Positions 15,775-24,722 of a DNA stretch of 64,000 nucleotides are shown one piece after another (position 1 is the first letter of the stretch; the number at the start of each line of letters is the position of its first letter). Location: positions 14,822 to 78,821 of the forward strand of contig UQHQ01000008.1 in NCBI GenBank assembly GCA_900540945.1, given 5' to 3'. The notes beneath the pieces are model-generated. The model did not search any database. It saw only the letters and a program-made list of their open reading frames with translations, and was not told the origin of the DNA. Made by a program: the position numbers and the translations under genes. The DNA comes from an uncultured Collinsella sp. (GTDB taxonomy: Bacteria > Actinomycetota > Coriobacteriia > Coriobacteriales > Coriobacteriaceae).

Positions 15775-18076
15775 GCAGACCAGCTCCCTTCAGAGCATCG
15801 GTAAGTGCGGAGCGCGTGTCGTCTGCCATGGGGCATAGCGGCATGCGGTAGTTGGCTTCGATCATACCCATCTGGGCGAGTGCTTCCTTGACGGGGATGG
15901 GGTTGACCTCGCTAAAGAGGGCATTGATGAGCGGCTGGCCGGCAATCTGGATATCGCGGGCGCGCTCCACGTCACCGTCCAGATAGGCGCGACACATGTC
16001 GTGCACGAGCTGCGGCTGAACGTCTGCCCACACGCTGATGGTGCCCGAGGCGCCCAGGCTCATGAGCGGCACGGTGAGGGCATCTTCACCCGAGTACATA
16101 CGGAAGTCGTCGGACAGCAGGTGTGCGATCTTGGCCGCGTAGGCGACGTTGCCCGAGGCCTCCTTAATACCCATGATGTTGGGGTGCGCGGCCAAGCGCT
16201 CTACGTTGCGCTCGCTGATGCTGCAGCCGCAGCGGCCGGGGATGTTGTAGAGGATGCAAGGGATGTCCACGGCATTGGCGACGGTCTTAAAGTGCTGGTA
16301 GATGCCCTCTTCATTTGACTTGTTGTAGTAGGGGGTAATGAGCAGCAGACCGTCGGCGCCCAGGCCTTGGTAAGTGAGCGACTTGGTGAGCATGGTTTGC
16401 GTGGAGTTGGAGCCCGAGCCGGCGATGACGGGGACGCGTCCTGCAACATGCTTGACCACGGCGGCGACAACGGAGTTGTCCTCGTCATCGGTCATCGTGG
16501 CGCTCTCGCCGGTGGTGCCCAGGGTGAGGATGGCGTCGGTGCCGTTTTGCAGGTGGAAATCGATAAGGCGCTCGAGCGCGTCAAAGTCGACGCTGCCGTC
16601 CTTTTTAAACGGCGTGACGAGGGCGACGATTGAGCCCTCGAGGTTGCGGATATCCATGTTCTTCTCCTTCGCTTCCGCGATCTGGATGCGCTTGTTCCAT
16701 TGGGCGGCGACGGCCAGGCGCTCGTCTTGGGCGCGACGGCGGGCACTTTCGGCGCGCGACTTGGCCAGCAGCTCTCGGCCGCTCGGCAGCACGTCGAGCG
16801 TGGCAAAGTAATCGCCCGGGCGCTCAGCACGGCGAATAAGGTCGGCCGAGCCATCGGGGCGCAGCAGCACCTCTGCGGAGCGCAGACGGCCGTTGTAGTT
16901 GTAGCTCATGGAGTAGCCATGCGCGCCGGTATCGTGGATCACGAGCACATCACCCATGTCGATATGCGGTAACTCGCGATCGATGGCGAACTTGTCGTTG
17001 TTCTCGCACAGATTGCCCGTAATGTCGTACGTGTTTGTGACAGGCGCCGCGGTCTTGTCGGCGCCACCCGGCTGACCCATTGCCGTAATGTGGTGGTAGG
17101 CGCCATACATGGCGGGGCGGATCAGATCGACCGCGCTTGCGTCGACACCGATATAGTCCTTGTAGATCTGCTTTTCGTGGATGGCTTTGGTGACCAGGCA
17201 GCCGTAGGGGCCCATCATAAAGCGGCCCATCTCGGTGCAGATGGCCACATCGCCCATGCCGGCGGGAACCAGAATTTCGTCGTAGGCCGCATGCACTCCT
17301 TCGCCGATAGCATGGATATCGTTGGCCTGCTGCTCGGGCAGGTAGGGGATGCCGACGCCGCCGGATAGATTGATGAAGGCGACGTGTGCGCCGGTCTCGC
17401 GCTCCAGGCGCACGGCTAGCTCAAAGAGGATGCGCGCGAGCTTGGGGTAGTAGTCGTTGGTGACGGTGTTGCTGGCAAGGAATGCGTGGATGCCAAAGTC
17501 CTCGGCACCCTTGGCCTTGAGCGTGCGGAAGGCCTCGAAGAGTTGCTCGGTGGTCATGCCGTATTTGGAGTCGCCGGGGTTATCCATGATACCGTTGGAG
17601 AGCTGGAACAGGCCGCCCGGATTAAAGCGGCAACTGACCGTCTTGGGGATGGAGCCTGCGACGCGCTCAAAGAACTCGATGTGGCTGATGTCGTCAAAGT
17701 TGACGATGGCGCCCAACTTCTCGGCGAGCTCAAAGTCGGCAGCTGGCGTGTCGTTGGACGAGAACATGATGTCGTGTCCCGTGATACCCAGCGAGCGGGC
17801 GATCATGAGCTCGGTATAGCTCGAGCAATCGCAGCCGCAGCCGTATTCGTTGAGAATGGAGATGAGCGCCGGGTTGGGATTGGCCTTGACGGCAAAGTAT
17901 TCCTTAAAGCTCGGGTTCCATGCGAAGGCGTCGCGCACCTCTTGCATGTTGCGGCGGATGCCCGCCTCGTCGTATAGATGAAACGGCGTGGGGAACTGCT
18001 CGACGATATGCTCGAGCGTCTCCTTGTCCACAAACGGCTGCTTGGCCGCATACGCCTCGTTGGGGGTCAATGCCAT
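15767..18076 (-). CDS. lysA-dapA: Fused diaminopimelate decarboxylase (LysA) and dihydrodipicolinate synthase (DapA)
   Basis: 769 residues in one frame. Residues 1 to about 430 are LysA: PLP lysine in YFAVKANPN, CGCDCSSYTEL, SGGVGIPY, and HDTGAHGYSMSYNYNGRLR; the usual EPGR is EMGR here. A linker of about 40 charged residues (SARRRAQDERL ... IAEAKEKN) leads to residue 474, where MDIRNLEGSIVALVTPF starts a complete DapA of 296 residues with GTTGES, the catalytic Tyr in LYNIPGR and the Schiff-base Lys in GIKEASG. AAGGAG lies 6 bases before ATG 16657, so DapA could also be made alone. First gene of the operon, behind a lysine riboswitch. Confidence 0.9.
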   Translation of the reverse strand: MALTPNEAYAAKQPFVDKETLEHIVEQFPTPFHLYDEAGIRRNMQEVRDAFAWNPSFKEYFAVKANPNPALISILNEYGCGCDCSSYTELMIARSLGITGHDIMFSSNDTPAADFELAEKLGAIVNFDDISHIEFFERVAGSIPKTVSCRFNPGGLFQLSNGIMDNPGDSKYGMTTEQLFEAFRTLKAKGAEDFGIHAFLASNTVTNDYYPKLARILFELAVRLERETGAHVAFINLSGGVGIPYLPEQQANDIHAIGEGVHAAYDEILVPAGMGDVAICTEMGRFMMGPYGCLVTKAIHEKQIYKDYIGVDASAVDLIRPAMYGAYHHITAMGQPGGADKTAAPVTNTYDITGNLCENNDKFAIDRELPHIDMGDVLVIHDTGAHGYSMSYNYNGRLRSAEVLLRPDGSADLIRRAERPGDYFATLDVLPSGRELLAKSRAESARRRAQDERLAVAAQWNKRIQIAEAKEKNMDIRNLEGSIVALVTPFKKDGSVDFDALERLIDFHLQNGTDAILTLGTTGESATMTDDEDNSVVAAVVKHVAGRVPVIAGSGSNSTQTMLTKSLTYQGLGADGLLLITPYYNKSNEEGIYQHFKTVANAVDIPCILYNIPGRCGCSISERNVERLAAHPNIMGIKEASGNVAYAAKIAHLLSDDFRMYSGEDALTVPLMSLGASGTISVWADVQPQLVHDMCRAYLDGDVERARDIQIAGQPLINALFSEVNPIPVKEALAQMGMIEANYRMPLCPMADDTRSALTDALKGAGLLD

Positions 18077-18147
18077 GTCCCGTAAACCTCGCTATCCAGA
18101 CGGCGCCATCTGCGCATCGAATCCGCATAGCGTGGACCCAATGTCCG

Positions 18148-18304
18148 GATAGCGCTCCCGCATTGCTGCAGACAGTCCTGTGGGTGTTTCCCGCAGGCCC
18201 ACCAGGTTGTTCGTGCCCGAAAAACCCAGTTCGGCGGGTTTCGCCTCCCCACGGGGTCAAAGCCTGCCGGCTCGCCCGCGGTTCTTCGTGCCCGCGCCTC
18301 TATC
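18148..18304 (-). promoter_or_regulatory. Lysine riboswitch (L box)
   Basis: On the minus strand, GATAGAGGCGCG (from 18304) and GGGAGCGCTATC (ending 18148) form the basal stem. Between them lie conserved lysine-aptamer stretches: GGGGAGGCGAAACCCGCCGAA, GGTGGGCCTGCGGGAAA and GACTGTC. The 3' P1 strand CGCTATCC is repeated in complement as GGATAGCG, which lies just upstream of lysA and continues into AGG. The expression platform may thus act at translation. No T-tract terminator is seen, and the on/off direction is not resolved. Confidence 0.92.
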
Positions 18305-18412
18305 AAGTGGTAACGACCCTACCACGTTGCACTTTACCAAACAAGAGTATTCGTATATAACGTTTAAAAAATGCAGGGATATGCTGGAAACAAGGGCGTC
18401 ACAATTTTGCAT

Positions 18413-18424
18413 CACAATATTGTG
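18413..18424. promoter_or_regulatory. 12-bp palindrome upstream of the M20 gene
   Basis: CACAATATTGTG is a perfect palindrome 31 bases before ATG 18456, in an AT-rich stretch between the divergent lysine operon and the M20 gene. It could be an operator; the regulator is unknown. Confidence 0.3.
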
Positions 18425-18455
18425 TGAATGGAAATGCCCCATGAAAGGATCCTTT

Positions 18456-19643
18456 ATGACCGAGCTCCAAGAACTCCGTCGCTATCGCCGCGATCTCCAT
18501 CGCATTCCGGAGCTCGATTTCGATCTTCCGCAGACTATCGCCTATATCGAGGGCGTGTTGGCGCCGCTCGCTTGCGAGGTGACCCATCCGTGTCCCAGCT
18601 GCGTCTGCGCTTTCTTCGACGCTGGCGTTGGTGCCGCGCGTGCCACGGCGATTCGCGCCGATATGGATGCGCTGCCCATCGCGGAGGCGACGGGAGCGGC
18701 CTTTGCCTCGATCCATCCCGGCAAGATGCACGCTTGCGGACATGACGGACACATGGCCATGGCACTTGCCGCCGCGACGTATGTCGACCGTACGATTCGC
18801 GAGCAGCCGGGCGCCATGAGGCGCAACGTTCTCTTTGTGTTCCAGCCGGCCGAGGAAACGACCGGTGGTGCCAAGACGGTATGCGAGAGCGGTGTGTTCG
18901 AGCGCTATGGGGCTGACCGCATTTTTGGCTTCCATGTGTGGCCCGATCTGCCTGCCGGCACGTTGGCGAGTTGTTCCGGTCCGCTGCTGGCGCGTTCGAG
19001 TGAGACACACATTCATATTCACGGGACGAGCATCCATATCGCTAAGACCTATGGCGTTCCGGTCGAGGAGTCGCACGATGCGGCGCTGGCTGCTGCCAAG
19101 TTCTTGGTTGCCGAGCGCGAACTGATGGACGAGCTGGGCACCGACGAGCCCTGTATCGGTAAGTTTGGTCTGCTGCAGGCCGGTACCGTCTGCAACGCGG
19201 TGGCGGGGGAGGCCCATGTTGCCGGCAGTCTGCGTGTGTTTACGGACGACATGTTCGACCGTGCGCGTGAGGGCGTGCGCCGCGTGCTTGATGAGGCATG
19301 CGCTGCAACGGGCTGCACGTACGATCTCGACTTTGCCGAGGGCTATCCGCCGGTCGACAACGACCCCGAGTTGTTCACTCGCATTGCACCGGCTTTGCCC
19401 GAGCTGCAGCTCGTGGATGAGCCTTTGCTGATTGCCGAGGACTTCGCTTTCTATCAGCGCTATCTGCCGGGCGTGTTCTTCTTGCTGGGCACGGGCGTGC
19501 CGGAGGCGCAAGAAAACCCGATCGACGCAGACGGCTGCCCAGCTTATGCGAAGAGTGCCCTTCACACTGATACCATGCTCTTTGACGAGGAAATCTTGCT
19601 TAAAGGCCTCGATGTCTACAAACGATTGCTTGACTTGGAGTGA
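18456..19643 (+). CDS. M20D amidohydrolase, candidate N-acetyl-diaminopimelate deacetylase
   Basis: 395 residues. M20D zinc-site motifs are clear: IRADMDALPI, HACGHDGHMAMAL, FQPAEETTGGA and a late AEDFAFY. This subfamily includes N-acetyldiaminopimelate deacetylase (YkuR-like) and general N-acyl amino-acid hydrolases. Its divergent position beside the lysA-dapA-dapB-dapH operon, which uses acetylated intermediates, favours the first. ATG 18456 follows AAAGGA; the frame is open far upstream without a site. The next gene starts 3 bases after the stop. Confidence 0.78.
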   Translation: MTELQELRRYRRDLHRIPELDFDLPQTIAYIEGVLAPLACEVTHPCPSCVCAFFDAGVGAARATAIRADMDALPIAEATGAAFASIHPGKMHACGHDGHMAMALAAATYVDRTIREQPGAMRRNVLFVFQPAEETTGGAKTVCESGVFERYGADRIFGFHVWPDLPAGTLASCSGPLLARSSETHIHIHGTSIHIAKTYGVPVEESHDAALAAAKFLVAERELMDELGTDEPCIGKFGLLQAGTVCNAVAGEAHVAGSLRVFTDDMFDRAREGVRRVLDEACAATGCTYDLDFAEGYPPVDNDPELFTRIAPALPELQLVDEPLLIAEDFAFYQRYLPGVFFLLGTGVPEAQENPIDADGCPAYAKSALHTDTMLFDEEILLKGLDVYKRLLDLE

Positions 19644-19645
19644 CG

Positions 19646-19969
19646 ATGGAACGACGCCGGCAGTCTGCCGTGTATAGTCCTGGTGGGTGCGGGTGCGGCT
19701 TGCTGCTGCTCCCGGTTATTGCTGTGAGCATTGGCGTGATGTTTGTGCTTGCTGGACTGGCGGCAGCGGCACTTGTGCTGTTGATTGTGGCCATTGGCGT
19801 GACGATTTGGCTCTGCCGCAATCGCGAGCAACGCCGTGCCGACGGTAACACCAATGTCGGCTGGGCCGTCTTCCTGATTATTGCGTACCCGCTGAGCATC
19901 GGTTACTTGGCGTTCTTTATCCTGCTGCTCATCAGCACCTTTACTGGGGAATCCGTCACGGTGGGGTAG
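19646..19969 (+). CDS. Small membrane protein, unknown
   Basis: 107 residues. Three hydrophobic stretches predominate: about residues 16-33, 34-56 and 75-100 (GWAVFLIIAYPLSIGYLAFF). A basic patch (CRNREQRR) lies between the last two. A Gly/Cys-rich turn GGCGCG is near the start. No family recognised. ATG 19646 comes 2 bases after the M20 stop, with GGAG inside the preceding gene, so translation is probably coupled. It may have no link to lysine synthesis. Confidence 0.6.
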   Translation: MERRRQSAVYSPGGCGCGLLLLPVIAVSIGVMFVLAGLAAAALVLLIVAIGVTIWLCRNREQRRADGNTNVGWAVFLIIAYPLSIGYLAFFILLLISTFTGESVTVG

Positions 19970-20000
19970 GCTTCGACAAGCTTCTTGAGGATGAAACGAA

Positions 20001-20039
20001 AAAGGGGTCGGATGGGCGCTTTGCCCATCCGACCCCTTT
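20001..20039. terminator. Bidirectional terminator
   Basis: AAAGGGGTCGGATGGGC (20001-20017) pairs perfectly with 20023-20039 around a 5-base loop, with T-rich sequence on both sides. It ends the convergent M20/small-protein transcript and the MFS operon. Confidence 0.9.
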
Positions 20040-20062
20040 CGCACGGTAGTTAATTCGGTCTC

Positions 20063-21382
20063 TTACTCGGCTGCCTCGCGGCGAGCGACCTCGTCGATCA
20101 AGATAGCATCGCCGTGCTTGGCGGCGGCAATGCTCGCGGCCATAAACATGCCCATTGCCGTGATGTAGGCGAAGAGCATCGACGGCGCCACGTCCATAAC
20201 GATGCCGGAGAGAATCGGTGTCGCCACCTGAGCCGCCATGCTCACGGTGTAGTAGTAACCGGAGTAGCGGCCCACGCTTTGGGAGCTGCAGCACTCCAGA
20301 ATCATCGTGTACACGCACAGGTCCACGCCGCCCAGCGCAACGCCCATCAACAAAAAGACGCCGTACAGCACGGGCGAGAAACCGGGTGCCAGCCAAAGAA
20401 GCGCGGGGCATAAAACCATGATGACGGCGGTGCCCAGGGCGACCTTTTTACGGCCGATTTTGAGCGAAAGATTTGCCAGGGGTACGTAGCTTAGCAGCGC
20501 GCCTGCAATCGTCACGATATTGATGATGGCATAGGAACCGCCCTCCATGCCGTAGAACATATCGGCATAACGGCTGATATTGGTGGTCATGGCGTTATAG
20601 CTCATGTAATAGAAAAACGTTGCGGCGAGCAGCATGATGATGGAGCGGCGTACGCCGGCGTCTGCAATGCGATTTTTACCGCCGGCCTCGGGGGAGTCAT
20701 CTTTGTCAATCTGATCCTCGTCGATGCCCATGGACAGCGATTTCTCGCGCATCTTTTCGACGAGGGCGGGCTCACGGACAAAGACGCCGTAGACAACGGC
20801 CGACACGAGGATAAAGACGGCCTGCAAGATAAAGAGCGGGAGATAATCGGGTTTGTCGGCCTTGGGAACCATGACCGAGATGGCGACGAGCATAAGGCCC
20901 GTTCCCGCATAGCCGACGATCTTTTCGATTGAGTCCGCCTTGGTTCGAAGTGGGCGAGGCGTAATATCGGCCACAATGGCAACCGTCATGGTGCGGTAGG
21001 CGCATATTGCAAAAAGCGTGAGGATAATCGCGCCAATGAGCAGAGGTAGGCTGCCCATGTTGTTGGCGATCGCGATGAGCGGGACGGAGAGCATTGCCAC
21101 CGCGGAGCCGCCCAAGATAAAGGGCGTTCGACGCCCGAGTTTGCTTGCGCAGCGGTCCGAGAGGATGCCAAAGAGCGGAAGCAGGAACAGGCCAAAGACA
21201 TTATCGATGGCCATGATCGCGCCGGTGAGCGAGTTGGATAGGCCAAAGGTCCCTGTGAGCATCTTGGGAACGATGCCGTCGTAGACCTGCCAAAAGCTGA
21301 TCATGCCCATAAAGGGTAGGGAGGCGAGGGCGACGGCCTTGGTGTCGAGCCGGGCCGCCCGCTTAAGATTTGGTTGGGTCAT
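20063..21382 (-). CDS. MFS transporter, sugar/cation-symporter-like
   Basis: 439 residues with about 12 hydrophobic segments. LSDRCASKLGRRTPFI is the cytoplasmic loop 2-3 signature of the major facilitator family (D...GRR), close to the GPH and SLC45-like groups. A charged loop with MGIDEDQIDKDDSPEAGGKN splits the two halves. The substrate is unknown. It is the last gene of a five-gene operon with a flavoenzyme, aconitase-X subunits and an M20 peptidase, so it probably imports the compound they break down. Confidence 0.85.
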   Translation of the reverse strand: MTQPNLKRAARLDTKAVALASLPFMGMISFWQVYDGIVPKMLTGTFGLSNSLTGAIMAIDNVFGLFLLPLFGILSDRCASKLGRRTPFILGGSAVAMLSVPLIAIANNMGSLPLLIGAIILTLFAICAYRTMTVAIVADITPRPLRTKADSIEKIVGYAGTGLMLVAISVMVPKADKPDYLPLFILQAVFILVSAVVYGVFVREPALVEKMREKSLSMGIDEDQIDKDDSPEAGGKNRIADAGVRRSIIMLLAATFFYYMSYNAMTTNISRYADMFYGMEGGSYAIINIVTIAGALLSYVPLANLSLKIGRKKVALGTAVIMVLCPALLWLAPGFSPVLYGVFLLMGVALGGVDLCVYTMILECCSSQSVGRYSGYYYTVSMAAQVATPILSGIVMDVAPSMLFAYITAMGMFMAASIAAAKHGDAILIDEVARREAAE

Positions 21383-21433
21383 GCTGGTTCTCCTGGTCGG
21401 TAAAAGCGGGGAGGGGTGCTATCGGCCCCCGTT

Positions 21434-22855
21434 CTACAGTTGTTCAAGGTTGGAAAGAAACGCCACATAGAATTCGATGCCGCGCTTGTAGACGTCGACG
21501 CCGATGCGTTCGTTGGCGGCATGGATGAGCTTGCGCGCCTCGCCCGAGTAGATAAAGCCGCAGAAGCGGTAGACGCGATCGCAGATCTCGTTGAACTCGC
21601 GCGAGTCGGTGCAGGAGTTCTGCACGTAGGGGGCAAAGCCGGCCTCGGGATAGACACCAGACACGCAGCGATGGATGTAGTTGAAGGCGGCATCGTCTTC
21701 GTAAGGCGAGATGGGCGCGGGCTCGGTGTAGGGAATCGCCTCGTTGATTTCGACGGTGACATGGTCGGGGCTTACGCCCGAGGCGCGGCACTGCTGAGCG
21801 GCGAGCCTGCGAGCGCGCTCAACGGCATCGGCGATGGTCTCGAACGGAGCGATGCGAACGTTGAAATTGGCGCGAGCGATCGGTGGCAGCACGTTATGCG
21901 CGTTGGAGCCTTCGAGCTGCGTGAGCGCATAGGTTGTGCGCAGCATGGCCGAGGTCTCGGGGCTGGCGGCCATGATCTTGGTAACCGCGGGGCGCGTGAG
22001 CCACAGGTTGCCAAAGATTGCCTGATACGTCGCGCTGCTACGGGCACCCAACTCGGTCAGTGTGGCCTCGACGGCGGGCGTGAGCTGCGGCTTGCCGGGG
22101 TTGGCCGAGATAGTCTCGCATACACGGCAGAGAAGACGGCAGGCATCGTTTGCCGCAGGCGTAGAGGCATGGCCGCCGTCGGCGCGCGCCGTGACGGTAA
22201 GGTCGACGTGGCCCTTCTCGGACACGCCTACCATGGCAACGGGTTCGGTGACGCCGAGCGGGGCGTCGGTTGCCACGGCGCCACCCTCATCGAGCACCAT
22301 GTAGGGATGGATGTTATGCTCGCGAAGCCACTGCACTGCATGGGTTGCAGTAGGTGCGGCGATTTCCTCGCCATCGCTCGAGAAGAACCAGACATCGCGC
22401 GGGGGAACGAAGCCCTGGGCAATCAAATGCTCGGCGGCCTCGAAGAAAGCCGAGACGATGCACTTGGTGTCGAGTGATCCGCGGGCCCAGATCTCGCCGT
22501 CGAAGATCTCGGCTCCAAAGGGATCGTGCTTCCAGTCTTGGCCCTCGACGGGCACGACGTCCTGATGCGCCATCATGACGATGGGGTCCAAGGCGGAATC
22601 GGCGCCAGGCCAACGCAGGAGCATGCCAAAGTCGTCGACGCGTGTGAGCTCGGCGACTTTAAAGAAATGCGGATAAAGTCGCTGAAGCGTGGGAATCCAC
22701 TGGCTGAAGGGCTCATCGTCGCGCTCGGCGATGTTCTCACGCGAAACGGTGGGGATGCGCAGCAATTCGCAAAAGCGCTCGACGGCTGCCTCGTCTGCCT
22801 TGTAGGTGCCTGCATCAAGAGGCGCGCCCTGTGCGACCGATACCGATGCTCCCAT
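21434..22855 (-). CDS. M20 family peptidase, CPS1/PM20D1-like
   Basis: 473 residues. The zinc-site motifs are MMAHQDVVPVEG, ARGSLDTKC and SSDGEEIAAPT, with DGGHASTPA starting the lid domain and a late CTDSREFNEI. The length and the SLDTK motif place it near the carboxypeptidase S/PM20D1 group, which cleaves dipeptides or N-acyl amino acids. There is no signal peptide. ATG 22855 follows AAAGGAG. It lies 110 bases after the small aconitase-X subunit gene. Confidence 0.82.
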   Translation of the reverse strand: MGASVSVAQGAPLDAGTYKADEAAVERFCELLRIPTVSRENIAERDDEPFSQWIPTLQRLYPHFFKVAELTRVDDFGMLLRWPGADSALDPIVMMAHQDVVPVEGQDWKHDPFGAEIFDGEIWARGSLDTKCIVSAFFEAAEHLIAQGFVPPRDVWFFSSDGEEIAAPTATHAVQWLREHNIHPYMVLDEGGAVATDAPLGVTEPVAMVGVSEKGHVDLTVTARADGGHASTPAANDACRLLCRVCETISANPGKPQLTPAVEATLTELGARSSATYQAIFGNLWLTRPAVTKIMAASPETSAMLRTTYALTQLEGSNAHNVLPPIARANFNVRIAPFETIADAVERARRLAAQQCRASGVSPDHVTVEINEAIPYTEPAPISPYEDDAAFNYIHRCVSGVYPEAGFAPYVQNSCTDSREFNEICDRVYRFCGFIYSGEARKLIHAANERIGVDVYKRGIEFYVAFLSNLEQL

Positions 22856-22965
22856 GGTGGGACTCCTTTCGTGTTGTATATCGAATACGTCAAGATTATC
22901 GCCCGCACCGCGCGTGGGAAATGGCGAAACACGTTGCTCATCTGCGGGCGGCGGGTCGGATAGCC

Positions 22966-23409
22966 TTAGCCGACGATGACCGTGCCGTCTTCGGTCACGG
23001 TGATGGCGTCTCCCGTCGACACAGCATCGAGAAACTCATCGCCCAGGTTGTCAATGGTGGGCATGGGGGTGTCGGTCCATACACCCGAGAGGATCGCGCC
23101 AGCGGCGGCAAGGCTGTCAATGGGTTTGGAAAACAGCAGGCATGCGGGTTGGCGCCCCATTTTGGTGGCGCAGAAGAGCACCATGCCGCCTGTGGTGGAG
23201 CCGATAGTCTGCGGAAGGCACAAGGCACATCCCGCCAAAGGTTTGCCGTACAAGTCGGGATTGTTTTGGTCGGAACACGTGGCCTTTTTGTCGCCAAACA
23301 TCAGTGCCTTCTGAAACGATGCGAGTGTGTTGAGCCCTCCGTGAGAGACAAGTGCCTTGGCGTGGGCAGTTCCGGGGACAACGACGCGGCCGTGAAAGAT
23401 TTTTTCCAT
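22966..23409 (-). CDS. Aconitase X swivelling-domain (small) subunit
   Basis: 147 residues. It is the DUF126 domain: FHGRVVVPGTAHAKALVSHGGLN at the start and GSTTGGMVLF, which holds the proposed catalytic Ser. In split aconitase-X enzymes this subunit pairs with the large catalytic subunit, encoded 14 bases upstream. Known members dehydrate cis-3-hydroxy-L-proline or mevalonate 5-phosphate. ATG 23409 has AGGAAGG upstream; the frame continues further but in non-homologous sequence. Confidence 0.85.
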   Translation of the reverse strand: MEKIFHGRVVVPGTAHAKALVSHGGLNTLASFQKALMFGDKKATCSDQNNPDLYGKPLAGCALCLPQTIGSTTGGMVLFCATKMGRQPACLLFSKPIDSLAAAGAILSGVWTDTPMPTIDNLGDEFLDAVSTGDAITVTEDGTVIVG

Positions 23410-23423
23410 GAGGAGTCGCCTTC

Positions 23424-24701
23424 CTATTTGATTGGTTTTCCGGTGGTGACGTAGGCGAGCACCTCGTCGTCGGTGTAGTAGCGCGATGCCGAGTACGTAC
23501 GCAACTTGTTGGAGTTGGTGATGATGGGCATGCTGCCGCAGAGCGGGTTGTTGGTGTACATAAGCGGGCAGATGCTCGAGACGACGGCACCGGTAGTCGA
23601 GAAGCGTCTGTATGCCGCAGTCTTGCGGAAGGCGTCTGCCACGGATGGGGCGGCGGTCAGTACGGTGGGTACTTGCACGCGGCACTTGCCGGAGGCGCTC
23701 AGCCCATCGCAGATGGCGTCTGCCCAATGGGCGAGTTGTGCAGACGAGAGGTGGGGGCAGCCGATGAAGGCAAGCTTGGGGCGCGCGCCCGGGTTCTTCC
23801 ACATAACGGGGTAGCTCGAGCGGATGCGCTCCAGCTCGGCGTCGTCAATGCGATAGATTTGGGCGTCTGGTGCTATGAGGTGTTCGCCTTGTTCGACGGC
23901 CTCGGGCGTGATGCCGTCCACGTGGTAGAGCCCGACAGCGCCGTTCGATGCGCTGGCGGCGCCCATGTCCTTAAGGTAGTCCTGCGTGCCGGGTGTGAGT
24001 TCGCGGCCAAGCCAGCGGTCGAGGCCTTTAATGTAAGGGACGTCTTCCATCACCTTCATGCCAATGGCGCTGCCAAGCACTTGCGCTTCGGGCTTGCGCT
24101 TACAGTCGACTTCGATGATCCAGGTCGCCTTGCGGCCCTCATCGGTGAGCAGGCCGAATTCCGGGACAAAGCCGGCAATTGAGCCGAACATCTCGATGAT
24201 GCCGGAGTTGCGATTGCAGCGAGCGCCCAGCACGGAGTTGGCAAAGACCACGGCGCTGCTTTCTGCCCAGCTTAGGATGTCGCCACGCCGAGGTCGATTG
24301 CCAACCTCGGGCTGGTAGCAGGTGCAGGTGAAAGCATCGTTGTCCAATAGGCCCATGCAGCGCAGCTGTGCCTCATAATCGTCTTGTTTGGAATACATAA
24401 TCTTGAACAGCAGCTTTTGCAGCGGGTTGGCCGGGACGGCGGGGTCGAGGGGCCTCGGGTCGACCGAGAATGACTGACCGGACAGGGCGCCGTCTTTCAG
24501 CAGCTCATCCATAAGGTCATAGACTGGACCGAGCATGGAGAGGCCAAAACTTGTGACAAGATGACCGTTTGCGCCGGTCACGGGAACCATACGCTCGGCG
24601 CCAAAGCATTCGCCGTACATAACGAGGGTCTTGACCACTTTGGCCATGGCGGGGCCCTTGGCGCCGTCGAGCAGGGCTTGTTGTTGGGAGGTCAGGTTCA
24701 T
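23424..24701 (-). CDS. Aconitase X catalytic (large) subunit
   Basis: 425 residues. AcnX features: KVVKTLVMYGECFGAERMVPV, CTCYQPEVGNRPRRGDILSWAESSAVVFANSVLGAR, the Cys in IGCPH and SICPLMYTNNP, which fit the iron-sulfur ligand positions. Members are dehydratases; the cis-3-hydroxyproline type is the usual bacterial form. Substrate is inferred only. ATG 24701 has AAAGGA upstream with long spacing; ATG 24713 overlaps that site. It lies between a flavoenzyme gene and the small subunit gene. Confidence 0.85.
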   Translation of the reverse strand: MNLTSQQQALLDGAKGPAMAKVVKTLVMYGECFGAERMVPVTGANGHLVTSFGLSMLGPVYDLMDELLKDGALSGQSFSVDPRPLDPAVPANPLQKLLFKIMYSKQDDYEAQLRCMGLLDNDAFTCTCYQPEVGNRPRRGDILSWAESSAVVFANSVLGARCNRNSGIIEMFGSIAGFVPEFGLLTDEGRKATWIIEVDCKRKPEAQVLGSAIGMKVMEDVPYIKGLDRWLGRELTPGTQDYLKDMGAASASNGAVGLYHVDGITPEAVEQGEHLIAPDAQIYRIDDAELERIRSSYPVMWKNPGARPKLAFIGCPHLSSAQLAHWADAICDGLSASGKCRVQVPTVLTAAPSVADAFRKTAAYRRFSTTGAVVSSICPLMYTNNPLCGSMPIITNSNKLRTYSASRYYTDDEVLAYVTTGKPIK

Positions 24702-24722
24702 CTGTGAGCCCATCCTTTCGTG

